Assembly: GCA_030637025.1 (NCBI GenBank)
Contig: DAOVVV010000052.1
Coordinates: 1-12,797, forward strand
Direction of reading: 5' to 3'
Origin: JAGLHV01 sp023143305 [NCBI: Clostridia bacterium]
GTDB lineage: Bacteria; CBDUZB01; JAGLHV01
Length of the DNA: 12,797 bases
Below are positions 1 through 6,600 of this stretch, in pieces. Position 1 is the first letter of the stretch. Each line of letters begins with the position of its first letter. Below the pieces are notes generated by a model. The model had not been told where the DNA came from, did not search any database, and saw only the letters and a list, made by a program, of their open reading frames with translations. The position numbers were made by a program, and so were the translations under genes.

Positions 1-111
1 ATTCTACAAATTTTAAGTATATCCACATTTGAAAAAACACCGCTTTTACAGGCATTTTCAGATTTTGATATTCAAAGAACAGAGCCAGATGCTCAAATGC
101 CCTTATTTTAA
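1..111 (+). CDS. C-terminal end of an IS4-like transposase (partial, cut by window edge)
   Basis: Frame 1 of the plus strand is open from the first base to a TAA at 109-111, giving 36 residues. They contain ILQILSISTFEKTPLLQAF and end in MPLF. From memory, a tail of the form LQILS-x-FEKTP-x-LQ followed by a short hydrophilic stretch and a final Leu-Phe is characteristic of IS4-type DDE transposases. The catalytic part would lie to the left, outside the window. It is the only plus-strand coding piece I can support, opposite in direction to all other genes, as expected for an inserted element. The family is assigned by recognition of a short tail only. It could also belong to a related DDE family such as IS1634 or IS1380. 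Confidence 0.6.
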   Translation: MLQILSISTFEKTPLLQAFSDFDIQRTEPDAQMPLF

Positions 112-137
112 AGGCAAAAACATCGGGACAGTAGTGC
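1..137 (+). mobile_element. Right end of an insertion sequence (IS4-like), boundary inferred
   Basis: After the transposase stop at 111 there are about 25 non-coding bases (AAGGCAAAAACATCGGGACA and a few more). Then sequence homologous to the G/C-run palindrome at 5462-5505 begins at about 137. This suggests that the element ends at about 134-137 and that the bases ending in CATCGGGACAGTAGTG are its terminal inverted repeat. The left end lies outside the window, so the inverted repeat and the target duplication cannot be verified here. Confidence 0.4.
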
Positions 138-166
138 CCTAACCCCCTTTTTCAAAGGGGGGAAAA
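137..166. repeat. G/C-run palindrome, copy 1 (interrupted on its left side)
   Basis: CCCCCTTT (143-150) pairs with AAAGGGGG (154-161) around a three-base loop. The same palindrome occurs in the opposite orientation at 5471-5490. The outer arm present in that copy (CCCCC preceded by AAATAAAT) is missing here, where IS-like sequence abuts. The palindrome lies 3' of the metallopeptidase gene, but no T-run follows the stem on the minus strand, so I do not call it a terminator. Palindromes of the form CCCCCTTTGAAAAAGGGGG are, from memory, common intergenic repeats in many bacteria. Confidence 0.65.
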
Positions 167-180
167 CTATTGTTTAACTG

Positions 181-300
181 TAGTCTTTGTGTCTTTTATC
201 TTTGTCTTTTGTTTTTATCTGTTGTCTGTAATCTGTAATCTATGGACTATGGACTGTCGACTATGGACTTTTGTTTCTTTTTTTAATCTATGGACTATTT
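181..300. repeat. Tract of degenerate 7-nt tandem repeats 3' of the metallopeptidase gene
   Basis: At 240-269 the unit CTATGGA/CTGTCGA is repeated about four times in register. It is flanked by a T/G-rich tract (181-239) made of TTTGTCTTTTATC-like and TCTGTAA units and by a further CTATGGA at 287-296. The tract begins directly after the stop codon of the minus-strand metallopeptidase gene (303). The 30 bases at 240-269 recur exactly at 6727-6756 and with two differences at 10189-10218. No coding potential is seen. This tract, the palindrome and the IS end account for the whole gap from 1 to 302. Confidence 0.85.
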
Positions 301-302
301 AT

Positions 303-3032
303 CTATTTCACCACCACTATCTTTTTCGTGTCTTTAAATCCCGGAGCTATTATATGCACTAGATATAACCCACTGGCTACGAATTTACCGTCTTTATTTC
401 GGCCATCCCAGTTTATTGACCCGGCGCCCTCAGATTCTTCCCCATCCACCAGTACACAAACCAATTCTCCGGCTATATTATAAATTTTAATACTCACCCG
501 GCCGGCCTGCAACAACTCATATCTGACCGTAACCGGTCTATCTTTTACGGGATTAAAAACATTATTCCAGAGAATGAGTTTGTTAGCAGATGCTGAGGTT
601 TTTAAATAATTAGAAGGCCCTGTTAAATAATTATTTCCCCATTTATTTTTAAGGCTAATTTCTACATATATTGTTCCTACTGCCGGATAATTTGTCTTTA
701 TATCGCCTAAACTGATTATCCCGTCTATTTCCCCTTTATCCCCATCCAAAGTCAATCCGGAAGTATCAATTCCCCTGGTTAAAATATATCCCGTCTTGTC
801 CTTTACCCGGATATTTTCAATACTCTTAGATCCTATTTCCACCAAACCGGAAAGAATAACCGTCTGACCCTCCCCTCTGCTAATCTGAATACCCCCGGGT
901 ATAAATTCTACCTGTAAGGTATACGGTTTCCATCTGGTAGAAGTAGAGGAAATCCCTGAAACCATAATATAATAAAAATCCGATTGACTAATTCTACTAT
1001 TAATCTCCAGAAGAGGAGAAGGTGTGTAATAATTATAATAACCATCCCAAAAGACCTCATTCGGCCCCTGATAATCAATCCAGTTATGGTCAGAATCAAA
1101 AAGAGATATATCAAAAGCATAATATAAGTTTCCGTACCAAGGATCCGTATTATAAAAAGGCAATCCCAGAGAAATACGAATATTTCCCGGCGCAGCACAA
1201 ACACGATAATAATCACAATCACCGCTATAGGAAATAAAAGAACTGAGGGTCTCTCCTGTTTTTATATCGTAACTTTCAGAAAAAGCATTATTAGGCTCAT
1301 AAGTGTCATTCTCGTCGGCAACAGGATCATTCATATCTTCCAAAGTAATTCCGTGATTGGCAAAAGCCAGCTCTATTACCATCTGATTAGGTGTCCCGTT
1401 AGAAAGGTCGTTATCATCATCATCCGCAAGTAAAATCGCCTGCAGGCCGGTCTGAAAACTATCAGGCTGGAAAAACAAAGAATCAAAAATTGTTTCATTA
1501 ACCGTAGTAGAACTTACTACTGTTCTAAACTCCCACAATGCCCCGGAGTAAATTAAACTATCATCGTGTACTTCTCCTACCCAGTGATCCGGATACTTTT
1601 TAAAGTCAGCTGATAAATCCCTCTGATAAACAACAGGTAAGACCCAATCTCCGATAACAGAATCCTCCGTATAAGTAGCTGCAAAATAATCTGCTAAGGC
1701 CTCATCCATTGCCCCTGACTGCCCATAATAAACTAACTCATAAATATGATGAACTACCGCATGGGTATATTCATGATAAATTACATCACAGGCGTGAGCA
1801 AAATTTCCAAATACCCCTCCTCCATCACCAAAATAAATATTACCGTTAGAAGGGTCGTAATAACAATTAAACGCCCCATCCGATCCAGCCCCATTATTAT
1901 GTACCCAGGCCTCCATCTGATAATCTACCCCAGTAAAGGAACTCACTACCTGGCTAAAATAACGGTGAATAGAGTTTACATGATAAAACATATTTACTTC
2001 AGATGTTTCACTATCTGCGGGCAAATAACTCCAGGTAAAACTGGCTACATCCGTAGAAATAGATACCTCTGGCTGGTCATCATTATAAACCTTAACATAC
2101 GGGCCGGTTAATTGGGAAGTAAAACTGGTTCCGCTGCCTTCACTGTAATATCCATTCTCATCCGTAATTTCTGTTATTGTACCATCTACAACAACATATT
2201 CCCCGGCAAACGGCCTACTTACTAAAGTATCATCTCCATCATTAGGAAAAATCATACCTGAAACCGTGCCAAAACGCAGATTATTATATTTAAATAAAAT
2301 TTCACCCGTATTTGCCTCTACAAAACAAATCCAATCCCCTAAAGGATTGTTTAAACGTATCCTTACCTTCCAGGCTAAGTAATATTTTTCTTTTTCCCGG
2401 TCAGGAAAGACCACCAGTATACTCTGAGGGGTTTTAAGCGGAATGGATTTAATTTGCAAGTCACTTTTTACTAAAGCTAAGGCTTTTTCTTTAGAAATAC
2501 CCGGTTTTGTTTCTAAATCAATCTCGGTAAAATAAGAGGAATTCACTGCCACAATACTATTATCCGCTAAAAGATGAACTAAAACCTTTCCTCTTTCTAC
2601 CGGAATCCCCTGGTAGGTTTGCCTGTATTTAATGTGCCGGTATCTTTTATGCCGGCTTGTTTCTTTTAAATTAAGATTATCAAAATTTATTCTAAATAAA
2701 TCTTTATTTTTAATAATGAAGTTTTTCGCTGCTTCTTCCGGCTTTCCTGCCTGAGGCAATGTTTTATAACCCCAGATACTTTTTATCGCCCCGGTTAAGT
2801 GATTATACTGCATTTTCCATTTTTTACCGTATTTTTCCCTAAAGCGAGTACAGTGCGCAAAGCAGTTGAGATAGGCCTGACTGTTTTTATAAGCGGTTTT
2901 TTTTGCAGTCTGAGTAATAATTTGCCTTTTGCTTTTTTTATATGTTCCGGGAACAATCAAAGCTAATGTTTTTCCTACAGGCAAAAACAGCAGTAAAAGC
3001 AATAAAATAATAATTTTATTTATTCTCTTCAC
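303..3032 (-). CDS. Secreted thermolysin-like (M4/M36-type) zinc metallopeptidase with PPC and FlgD-like C-terminal domains
   Basis: This 909-residue exported endopeptidase has a signal peptide at residues 1-24, with a long Leu/Ile core. An FTP/PepSY-type inhibitory propeptide covers roughly 90-250. The catalytic domain covers roughly 255-565: H420-E-Y-T-H424 is the zinc-binding HExxH, and E444 in GAMDEALADYF is the third ligand, 24 residues after the first His as in thermolysin. His489 in GEVHDD probably matches the thermolysin transition-state His231. NGTPN (545-549) followed by AFANHGI is common in this clan. Residues about 577-710 look like a PPC domain (starting DTYEPNN), 713-810 is an Ig-like region, and about 825-909 is a FlgD-like/T9SS-like module also present in the propeller protein. 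The start is GTG with only a weak Shine-Dalgarno (AAAGAG). The codon before it is a stop, so no earlier start exists in frame. It begins 28 nt after birA and may be co-transcribed with it. M4 versus M36 is not settled. Confidence 0.9.
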   Translation of the reverse strand: MKRINKIIILLLLLLFLPVGKTLALIVPGTYKKSKRQIITQTAKKTAYKNSQAYLNCFAHCTRFREKYGKKWKMQYNHLTGAIKSIWGYKTLPQAGKPEEAAKNFIIKNKDLFRINFDNLNLKETSRHKRYRHIKYRQTYQGIPVERGKVLVHLLADNSIVAVNSSYFTEIDLETKPGISKEKALALVKSDLQIKSIPLKTPQSILVVFPDREKEKYYLAWKVRIRLNNPLGDWICFVEANTGEILFKYNNLRFGTVSGMIFPNDGDDTLVSRPFAGEYVVVDGTITEITDENGYYSEGSGTSFTSQLTGPYVKVYNDDQPEVSISTDVASFTWSYLPADSETSEVNMFYHVNSIHRYFSQVVSSFTGVDYQMEAWVHNNGAGSDGAFNCYYDPSNGNIYFGDGGGVFGNFAHACDVIYHEYTHAVVHHIYELVYYGQSGAMDEALADYFAATYTEDSVIGDWVLPVVYQRDLSADFKKYPDHWVGEVHDDSLIYSGALWEFRTVVSSTTVNETIFDSLFFQPDSFQTGLQAILLADDDDNDLSNGTPNQMVIELAFANHGITLEDMNDPVADENDTYEPNNAFSESYDIKTGETLSSFISYSGDCDYYRVCAAPGNIRISLGLPFYNTDPWYGNLYYAFDISLFDSDHNWIDYQGPNEVFWDGYYNYYTPSPLLEINSRISQSDFYYIMVSGISSTSTRWKPYTLQVEFIPGGIQISRGEGQTVILSGLVEIGSKSIENIRVKDKTGYILTRGIDTSGLTLDGDKGEIDGIISLGDIKTNYPAVGTIYVEISLKNKWGNNYLTGPSNYLKTSASANKLILWNNVFNPVKDRPVTVRYELLQAGRVSIKIYNIAGELVCVLVDGEESEGAGSINWDGRNKDGKFVASGLYLVHIIAPGFKDTKKIVVVK

Positions 3033-3059
3033 TCAGTTTTCTCTTTTCATTTTTTTTAA

Positions 3060-4052
3060 TCAATTCAATAAATTTATCTCTCCGGCAACTACTCTTTCCT
3101 TTTTTCCTCCGGATTTTAAAATCAATGCTCCTTCTTTATCAATGTCCACCGCTTTTCCGGTAACAACCTGCTTATCCGGAAAAATTACCTTTATTTTTTT
3201 ACCCAAAACTATTGAATTTTTTTTATACTCTTTTAATAAAAATGTAGTATTTCCTTCTTTAAACTTTAAATAAACTTCTTCCAGATTTCGCAATAGTTCT
3301 TTTAAAAAATTTACCCGGGAAATTTCTCTGCCTAATAATTCATGCAAAGAAACAACTTTATCCCTAAGGCTGACAGGAAATTGTTCTCCGGTAATATTCA
3401 CATTAATACCAAAACTTAAAATAAGATGGTTAATTTTATCCATTTCGGCATTCATTTCTATTAATATTCCGCAAATTTTTTTAAACGGATAATCACCTTT
3501 TTTTTGACATTTAATTACTACATCGTTAGGCCATTTTAAACATGCTTCTATCCCTGTCCTGCTTTTAATCGTCCTGGCTACCACCAGTGCACTAATCAGG
3601 TTCAACTGGGGAATTAAAGCAGGCAAAACATTCGGTTTTAAAAAAACAGAGAACCATACTCCCCCAAACGGAGATTCCCATTTTCTTTGCAACCTCCCCC
3701 TGCCTTGCAACTGTCTTTCAGCAACGACCAAAGTCCCTTCGGGTATCTGCTTTTCAATTAATTTTTTCATCTGGTCAATAGTAGAATCGGTCTGAGAAAA
3801 ATAATAAATTTTTTTCCCTAAAATTTTGGTTCTTAAATTGTTTTGTATTTCTTCGGGCAAAAGAAGATCGGGAATTGCTTCTAATACATATCCCCTTTTC
3901 TTATGTGCGGCGATACTATATCCTTCTTTTCTTAAAGCTCTGATATGTTTCCAAACAGCAGTACGGGAAATCTTTAATTGTTTAGCCAATTCCTCTCCGG
4001 AACAAAACTCATCTTTATTTTTTCTTAGAATAGAAAGAACTCTATTGCTCAA
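3060..4052 (-). CDS. birA: Bifunctional biotin--[biotin carboxyl carrier protein] ligase / biotin operon repressor
   Basis: BirA activates biotin with ATP and attaches it to the carrier-protein lysine of acetyl-CoA carboxylase and related enzymes. With its DNA-binding domain it usually also represses biotin genes. The protein has 330 residues (E. coli 321). It has an N-terminal winged helix (about 1-60, with AKQLKISRTAVWKHIRALRK), the biotinyl-AMP loop GRGRLQRKW (117-125), KWPND with the catalytic lysine (173-177), CGILIEMNAE, and a C-terminal SH3-like domain from about 283. I choose a TTG start at 4052 because AAAAGGGGG precedes it by six bases and the protein then begins as in relatives. 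The frame is open back to an ATG at 4136, but those 28 codons run into intergenic repeat sequence. nadC lies upstream, a common pairing. No biotin operator is recognisable. A TATATAAA box upstream could be a weak private promoter. Confidence 0.93.
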   Translation of the reverse strand: MSNRVLSILRKNKDEFCSGEELAKQLKISRTAVWKHIRALRKEGYSIAAHKKRGYVLEAIPDLLLPEEIQNNLRTKILGKKIYYFSQTDSTIDQMKKLIEKQIPEGTLVVAERQLQGRGRLQRKWESPFGGVWFSVFLKPNVLPALIPQLNLISALVVARTIKSRTGIEACLKWPNDVVIKCQKKGDYPFKKICGILIEMNAEMDKINHLILSFGINVNITGEQFPVSLRDKVVSLHELLGREISRVNFLKELLRNLEEVYLKFKEGNTTFLLKEYKKNSIVLGKKIKVIFPDKQVVTGKAVDIDKEGALILKSGGKKERVVAGEINLLN

Positions 4053-4147
4053 AATATTCCCCCTTTTTTCAATTTTTATATAGACTTCTGCAAAATACAA
4101 TATTCTGCTTGCCTGCCAGACAGTAAGGCGGGTCATTCCGCACTCGG

Positions 4148-4163
4148 AGACTGTGTCGTAATT
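4148..4163 (+). repeat. Dispersed 16-nt motif AGACTGTGTCGTAATT (MITE/IS-end-like)
   Basis: The motif matches, with one difference, the right arm of the MITE-like element on the other strand at 9997-10012, and more loosely its left arm at 9870-9885. Here it stands next to the REP-like hairpin, so the two may travel together or this may be the remnant of an element end. The motif resembles terminal repeats of some transposons, but I cannot assign a family. Confidence 0.5.
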
Positions 4164-4175
4164 CTGATTTTTATG

Positions 4176-4243
4176 TGGTAGCCGCAGGCTTCAGCCTGCG
4201 TTCTCGACGGAGAAATTCCGCAGGCTAAAGCCTGCGACTACCA
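4176..4243. repeat. REP-like nested double hairpin between nadC and birA
   Basis: Two 25-base arms (4176-4200 and 4219-4243) are inverted copies with two mismatches. Each arm is itself a palindrome (CGCAGGCT, two bases, AGCCTGCG). The 18-base connector contains a third small stem, TTCTC-GACG-GAGAA. The element can therefore fold either as one long hairpin or as separate hairpins, the layout of REP/BIME elements. It is GC-rich in an AT-rich setting. It lies after nadC and before birA, where it could stabilise or attenuate a shared transcript. It lacks a T-run, so it is not a classical terminator. No REP-associated transposase is in the window. Confidence 0.85.
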
Positions 4244-4264
4244 AAAATTTGTCTTTTATCTTTT

Positions 4265-4316
4265 CCAACCAATAAAACCAATAAAACCAATCTAAACCAA
4301 TTCAACCAATTAAACT
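4265..4316. repeat. Tract of 9-10-nt tandem repeats (AACCAATAA type) 3' of nadC
   Basis: AACCAAT occurs five times with 9-10-base spacing, ending 17 bases from the nadC stop codon. On the transcribed strand the unit reads ATTGGTTTT. Related, more degenerate tracts lie just 3' of the membrane protein gene (6781-6820) and of PEP-CTERM gene 1 (8139-8168). No coding sense is seen. Confidence 0.75.
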
Positions 4317-4333
4317 GTCTTTATCAACCGTCT

Positions 4334-5254
4334 TCACTTTATCTCCATACTTATATCCAACGCCTTTGGTTCGGAAGTAAGCTTGCCAATGGAAATTCTC
4401 TCTATCCCCAACAAAGCAAGTTGTTTTATATTTTCTAAATTTATTCCCCCGGAAACTTCAATAAGAGGCAGCAAAACGCTTTCTTTATTCCTCTTTTGAT
4501 GTATCATTTCTACTGCTTTCCTGAGTATTTCTCCCCTCATATTATCCAACATAATAATATCCACATCCAGTTTTATTACCTGTTTTAGTTGACTTATATT
4601 TTCTACTTCAACCTCAATCTTTATTTTTTTAGGCATTTTTTTTCTTACTTTTTTTATTAAACTTTCTAATTCTTTTCCATTCTCCAACGAATTAAAGGCA
4701 GACTTAATTACCTGCAAGTGATTATCCTTTACCAATACCATATCATAAAGTCCCATCCGATGATTATGGCCTCCTCCGCAGCGTACTGCATATTTTTCTA
4801 AATATCTTAAACCCGGGGTCATCTTCCTGGTATCAATAATTTTCGGAGAATGTTTGAGCTTCAGGGAACTAACTACATCAACATAACTACCGGTTAAAGC
4901 AGCAATCCCGGATAAACGCTGTAGAAAATTTAAAGCCACTCTCTCCGCAGTCAGAATCACTCTCGCATCTCCGGAAATTTCCGCTATTTTCTGCCCTCTT
5001 TTTACCCTTTCCCCGTCTTTCACCTTTGCAATAAATTTGACGCCTTTACCCTGATGATTTTTGTTAACCACCTCAAAGACCCGACGAGCTATAGTCATAC
5101 CACAAATTACCCCCGGCTCATGCACTAAAACCATCGCCTTAGTTTTTGCCCGGGCAGAAACTAAAAATCCGGTAGTAATATCCCCGCTGCCAATATCCTC
5201 CTCCAGGGCTAACTTAATAATCCGCTCTACCTGCATATTTTCTTTTTTATTCAT
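4334..5254 (-). CDS. nadC: Nicotinate-nucleotide pyrophosphorylase (carboxylating); quinolinate phosphoribosyltransferase
   Basis: NadC converts quinolinate and PRPP to nicotinate mononucleotide, CO2 and pyrophosphate, the step where de novo NAD synthesis joins the common pathway in the cytosol. The 306 residues show the full family pattern: N-terminal helix ending EEDIGSGDIT, the alpha/beta sandwich with EPGVICGM, then the barrel with DTRKMTPGLR (141-150), GGGHNHRMGLYDMVLVKDNH (160-179), EVEVE (214-218), IMLDNM (234-239), EVSGGI (266-271) and the C-terminal ISIGKLT-x5-LDIS. The start is either the ATG at 5254 (weak AGGT upstream) or the ATG six codons later. Neither has a strong ribosome site. 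A promoter-like TTGCAA-N17-TAAAAT lies just upstream. Neither nadA nor nadB is in the window. birA follows after 281 bases of repeats. Confidence 0.96.
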   Translation of the reverse strand: MNKKENMQVERIIKLALEEDIGSGDITTGFLVSARAKTKAMVLVHEPGVICGMTIARRVFEVVNKNHQGKGVKFIAKVKDGERVKRGQKIAEISGDARVILTAERVALNFLQRLSGIAALTGSYVDVVSSLKLKHSPKIIDTRKMTPGLRYLEKYAVRCGGGHNHRMGLYDMVLVKDNHLQVIKSAFNSLENGKELESLIKKVRKKMPKKIKIEVEVENISQLKQVIKLDVDIIMLDNMRGEILRKAVEMIHQKRNKESVLLPLIEVSGGINLENIKQLALLGIERISIGKLTSEPKALDISMEIK

Positions 5255-5290
5255 AAATTAAACCTATATTTAAAATAATTAACAAAATAT

Positions 5291-5319
5291 ATTTTACCAG
5301 TTTAATTTATTTTTTGCAA
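5291..5319 (-). promoter_or_regulatory. Putative sigma70-type promoter of nadC
   Basis: On the minus strand TTGCAA (5314-5319) and TAAAAT (5291-5296) are separated by 17 bases, about 37 bases before the nadC start. The surrounding sequence is AT-rich, so chance matches are fairly likely. The spacing and position are the main support. Confidence 0.5.
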
Positions 5320-5461
5320 TAACAAAAAAACAATTAAATCAATTTTATTAATAATGAAAAAAATTAATAGGCAACTAGATTATAGGCATTTTTTTTAATA
5401 GGGAAAAACAAGTACTTTTAACAAAAAACTTTGAACTTATTCCAGCTATAAATGAATTGAT

Positions 5462-5505
5462 AAATAATTTCCCCCTTTGAAAAAGGGGGGTAGGGGGATT
5501 TATTT
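5462..5505. repeat. G/C-run palindrome, copy 2 (apparently intact)
   Basis: CCCCCTTT (5471-5478) pairs with AAAGGGGG (5482-5489). Alternatively, the longer left arm AAATAATTTCCCCC can pair with GGGGGATTTATTT (about 5493-5505), so two folds compete. It lies 3' of the TPR lipoprotein gene on the minus strand. It is an inverted copy of the element at 137-166. The rest of the 344-base gap (5255-5598) holds the nadC promoter and otherwise AT-rich sequence in which I see nothing else. Confidence 0.7.
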
Positions 5506-5598
5506 AGGGAGTTAAAATACAACGTGAATTTAAAACAGTGTTATGGGCACACGGTTATGGGAAAAACAATCAAGCCTCTGTGGTTATTACTAATGGGT

Positions 5599-6471
5599 TT
5601 AATCGGATGAACTCGTCGGGGATTTTTCTGTATCCCCTTCTTTCAACCGTTTAATAACGGTTTTCAAGGCAGAAGCCATTTTAGTCTTGGGATATTTTTC
5701 AATATACATCTCATACATTTCTATTGCTCTTTCTAATTGATTAAGCCCTTTTTGATAAACTAACCCTATACTAACTAACGCTCTCACTCCTTCCGGTGTC
5801 TTCGGGTAATCATTATGTAATACCCACAAACCGTCTATTACTTTTTCCCAGTTTTTTTGGCTTTCATAACAGCGAATAATAAACCCCTGGGATAAATAAG
5901 CCAACGGGGTTTTGGGATTTTCTTTTATTAAATTTCTATAATTTGCAATTGCATCCTCAAGTTCTCTTTTTGCTTCAGAAGGAGGCCTTTTACGCTGAGA
6001 ATAACCGACAATATAAAAAGGAATAGCTAATCCCGCACGGGTCTGGGTATAATTATTAAATGCTTTTTTATATTCAACATAAGCTTTCTCCCAATTGTCT
6101 CTTTCCTCATAACATTTACCAATATTTACCTGAGAACTGGCACATATTTTTTTATTCTCCGGATGTTCTTCTAAAACCTTTCTAAACATTTCTTCGGCTG
6201 TTTTAAAATCCTTTTTAGCCACATAAAGCAAACCCATTTTAAACCTTGCTTCTCCGGAGTATATTTTTTTAGGGTATTTCTTTATTATCTTTTCATAAGC
6301 GGTAAAAACCTCTGCATACTGTCCTTCAGGAATTACTTTAGGATCCTGAAATATCTTATTGGCCTTTTGATTGGCTTTCCATAATAACCGCTCCGCATTA
6401 TAGCTTCTGCTACAACCGGTTAAAAACAACCCCACAAAAATTATCATCAACCCCAATAAAACTTTCTTCAT
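5599..6471 (-). CDS. TPR-repeat outer-membrane-type lipoprotein (BamD/YfiO-like architecture)
   Basis: The product is a predicted lipoprotein of 290 residues. A short signal peptide ends in the lipobox LTGC, with Cys20 as the lipid site. Ser at the next position favours outer membrane sorting over inner membrane retention (known rule, inferred here). The mature part is built from tetratricopeptide repeats at about 50-68, 75-108, 111-145, 165-188, 193-225 and 230-262, seen as repeated xxxA-x3-Y-x3-I-x3-YPKT patterns. This layout resembles BamD, the TPR lipoprotein of the outer-membrane beta-barrel assembly machine, and also generic TPR scaffolds, so a BamD role is not proven. A short Ser/Thr-rich tail follows the last helix. 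The start at 6471 is chosen because GAGGAGGAAAG precedes it and the lipoprotein signal begins there. The frame is open to 6546, but that stretch has no ribosome site. Confidence 0.82.
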   Translation of the reverse strand: MKKVLLGLMIIFVGLFLTGCSRSYNAERLLWKANQKANKIFQDPKVIPEGQYAEVFTAYEKIIKKYPKKIYSGEARFKMGLLYVAKKDFKTAEEMFRKVLEEHPENKKICASSQVNIGKCYEERDNWEKAYVEYKKAFNNYTQTRAGLAIPFYIVGYSQRKRPPSEAKRELEDAIANYRNLIKENPKTPLAYLSQGFIIRCYESQKNWEKVIDGLWVLHNDYPKTPEGVRALVSIGLVYQKGLNQLERAIEMYEMYIEKYPKTKMASALKTVIKRLKEGDTEKSPTSSSD

Positions 6472-6539
6472 CTTTCCTCCTCTTTCACACAAACAACCAA
6501 TAATAATAATTAAATCCGAAATTATCCGTCTCCCAAATG

Positions 6540-6589
6540 GTGTCACAAATAGTCATATACTCACTTCGTTCGTGTCACACATTGTCATA
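6540..6589. repeat. Imperfect direct repeat GTGTCACA...GTCATA upstream of the TPR gene
   Basis: The 18 bases at 6540-6557 and 6572-6589 match at 15 positions and are offset by 32 bases, separated by ACTCACTTCGTTC-like sequence. They lie upstream of the lipoprotein start. They could be a tandem regulator-binding site or simply another degenerate repeat, since tandem-repeat tracts begin immediately to the right. Confidence 0.45.
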
Positions 6590-6600
6590 AACTATATTTA

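Noticed and set aside
137-166. Intrinsic terminator of the metallopeptidase gene
   Set aside because: The stem is good but no T-run follows on the transcribed strand, and it lies about 140 bases after the stop codon.
181-300. CRISPR array
   Set aside because: The repeats are about 7 bases long without spacers, and no cas genes are present.
271-483. Plus-strand frame of 70 codons over the end of the metallopeptidase gene
   Set aside because: It starts within the repeat tract and is an antisense shadow of the FlgD-like domain.
908-1237. Open frames of 71-104 codons on both strands inside the metallopeptidase gene, and similar ones at 1746-2111, 2929-3273, 3826-4083, 11099-11368 and 12186-12371
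   Set aside because: These overlap strongly supported genes in other frames and have biased, repetitive composition without ribosome sites.
2950-3060. UGA recoding (alternative genetic code) suggested by the TGA before the protease start
   Set aside because: birA and nadC end sensibly at TGA codons and tryptophan is encoded by TGG throughout, so the standard bacterial code fits.
4053-4333. Biotin operator for BirA near the nadC-birA gap
   Set aside because: AACCAAT units are only direct repeats. No inverted GTTAAC-like operator with the usual spacing is present.
6472-6546. Longer N-terminus of the TPR lipoprotein from an ATG at 6546
   Set aside because: There is no ribosome site before that ATG. 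The ATG at 6471 has GAGGAGG and opens a proper lipoprotein signal.
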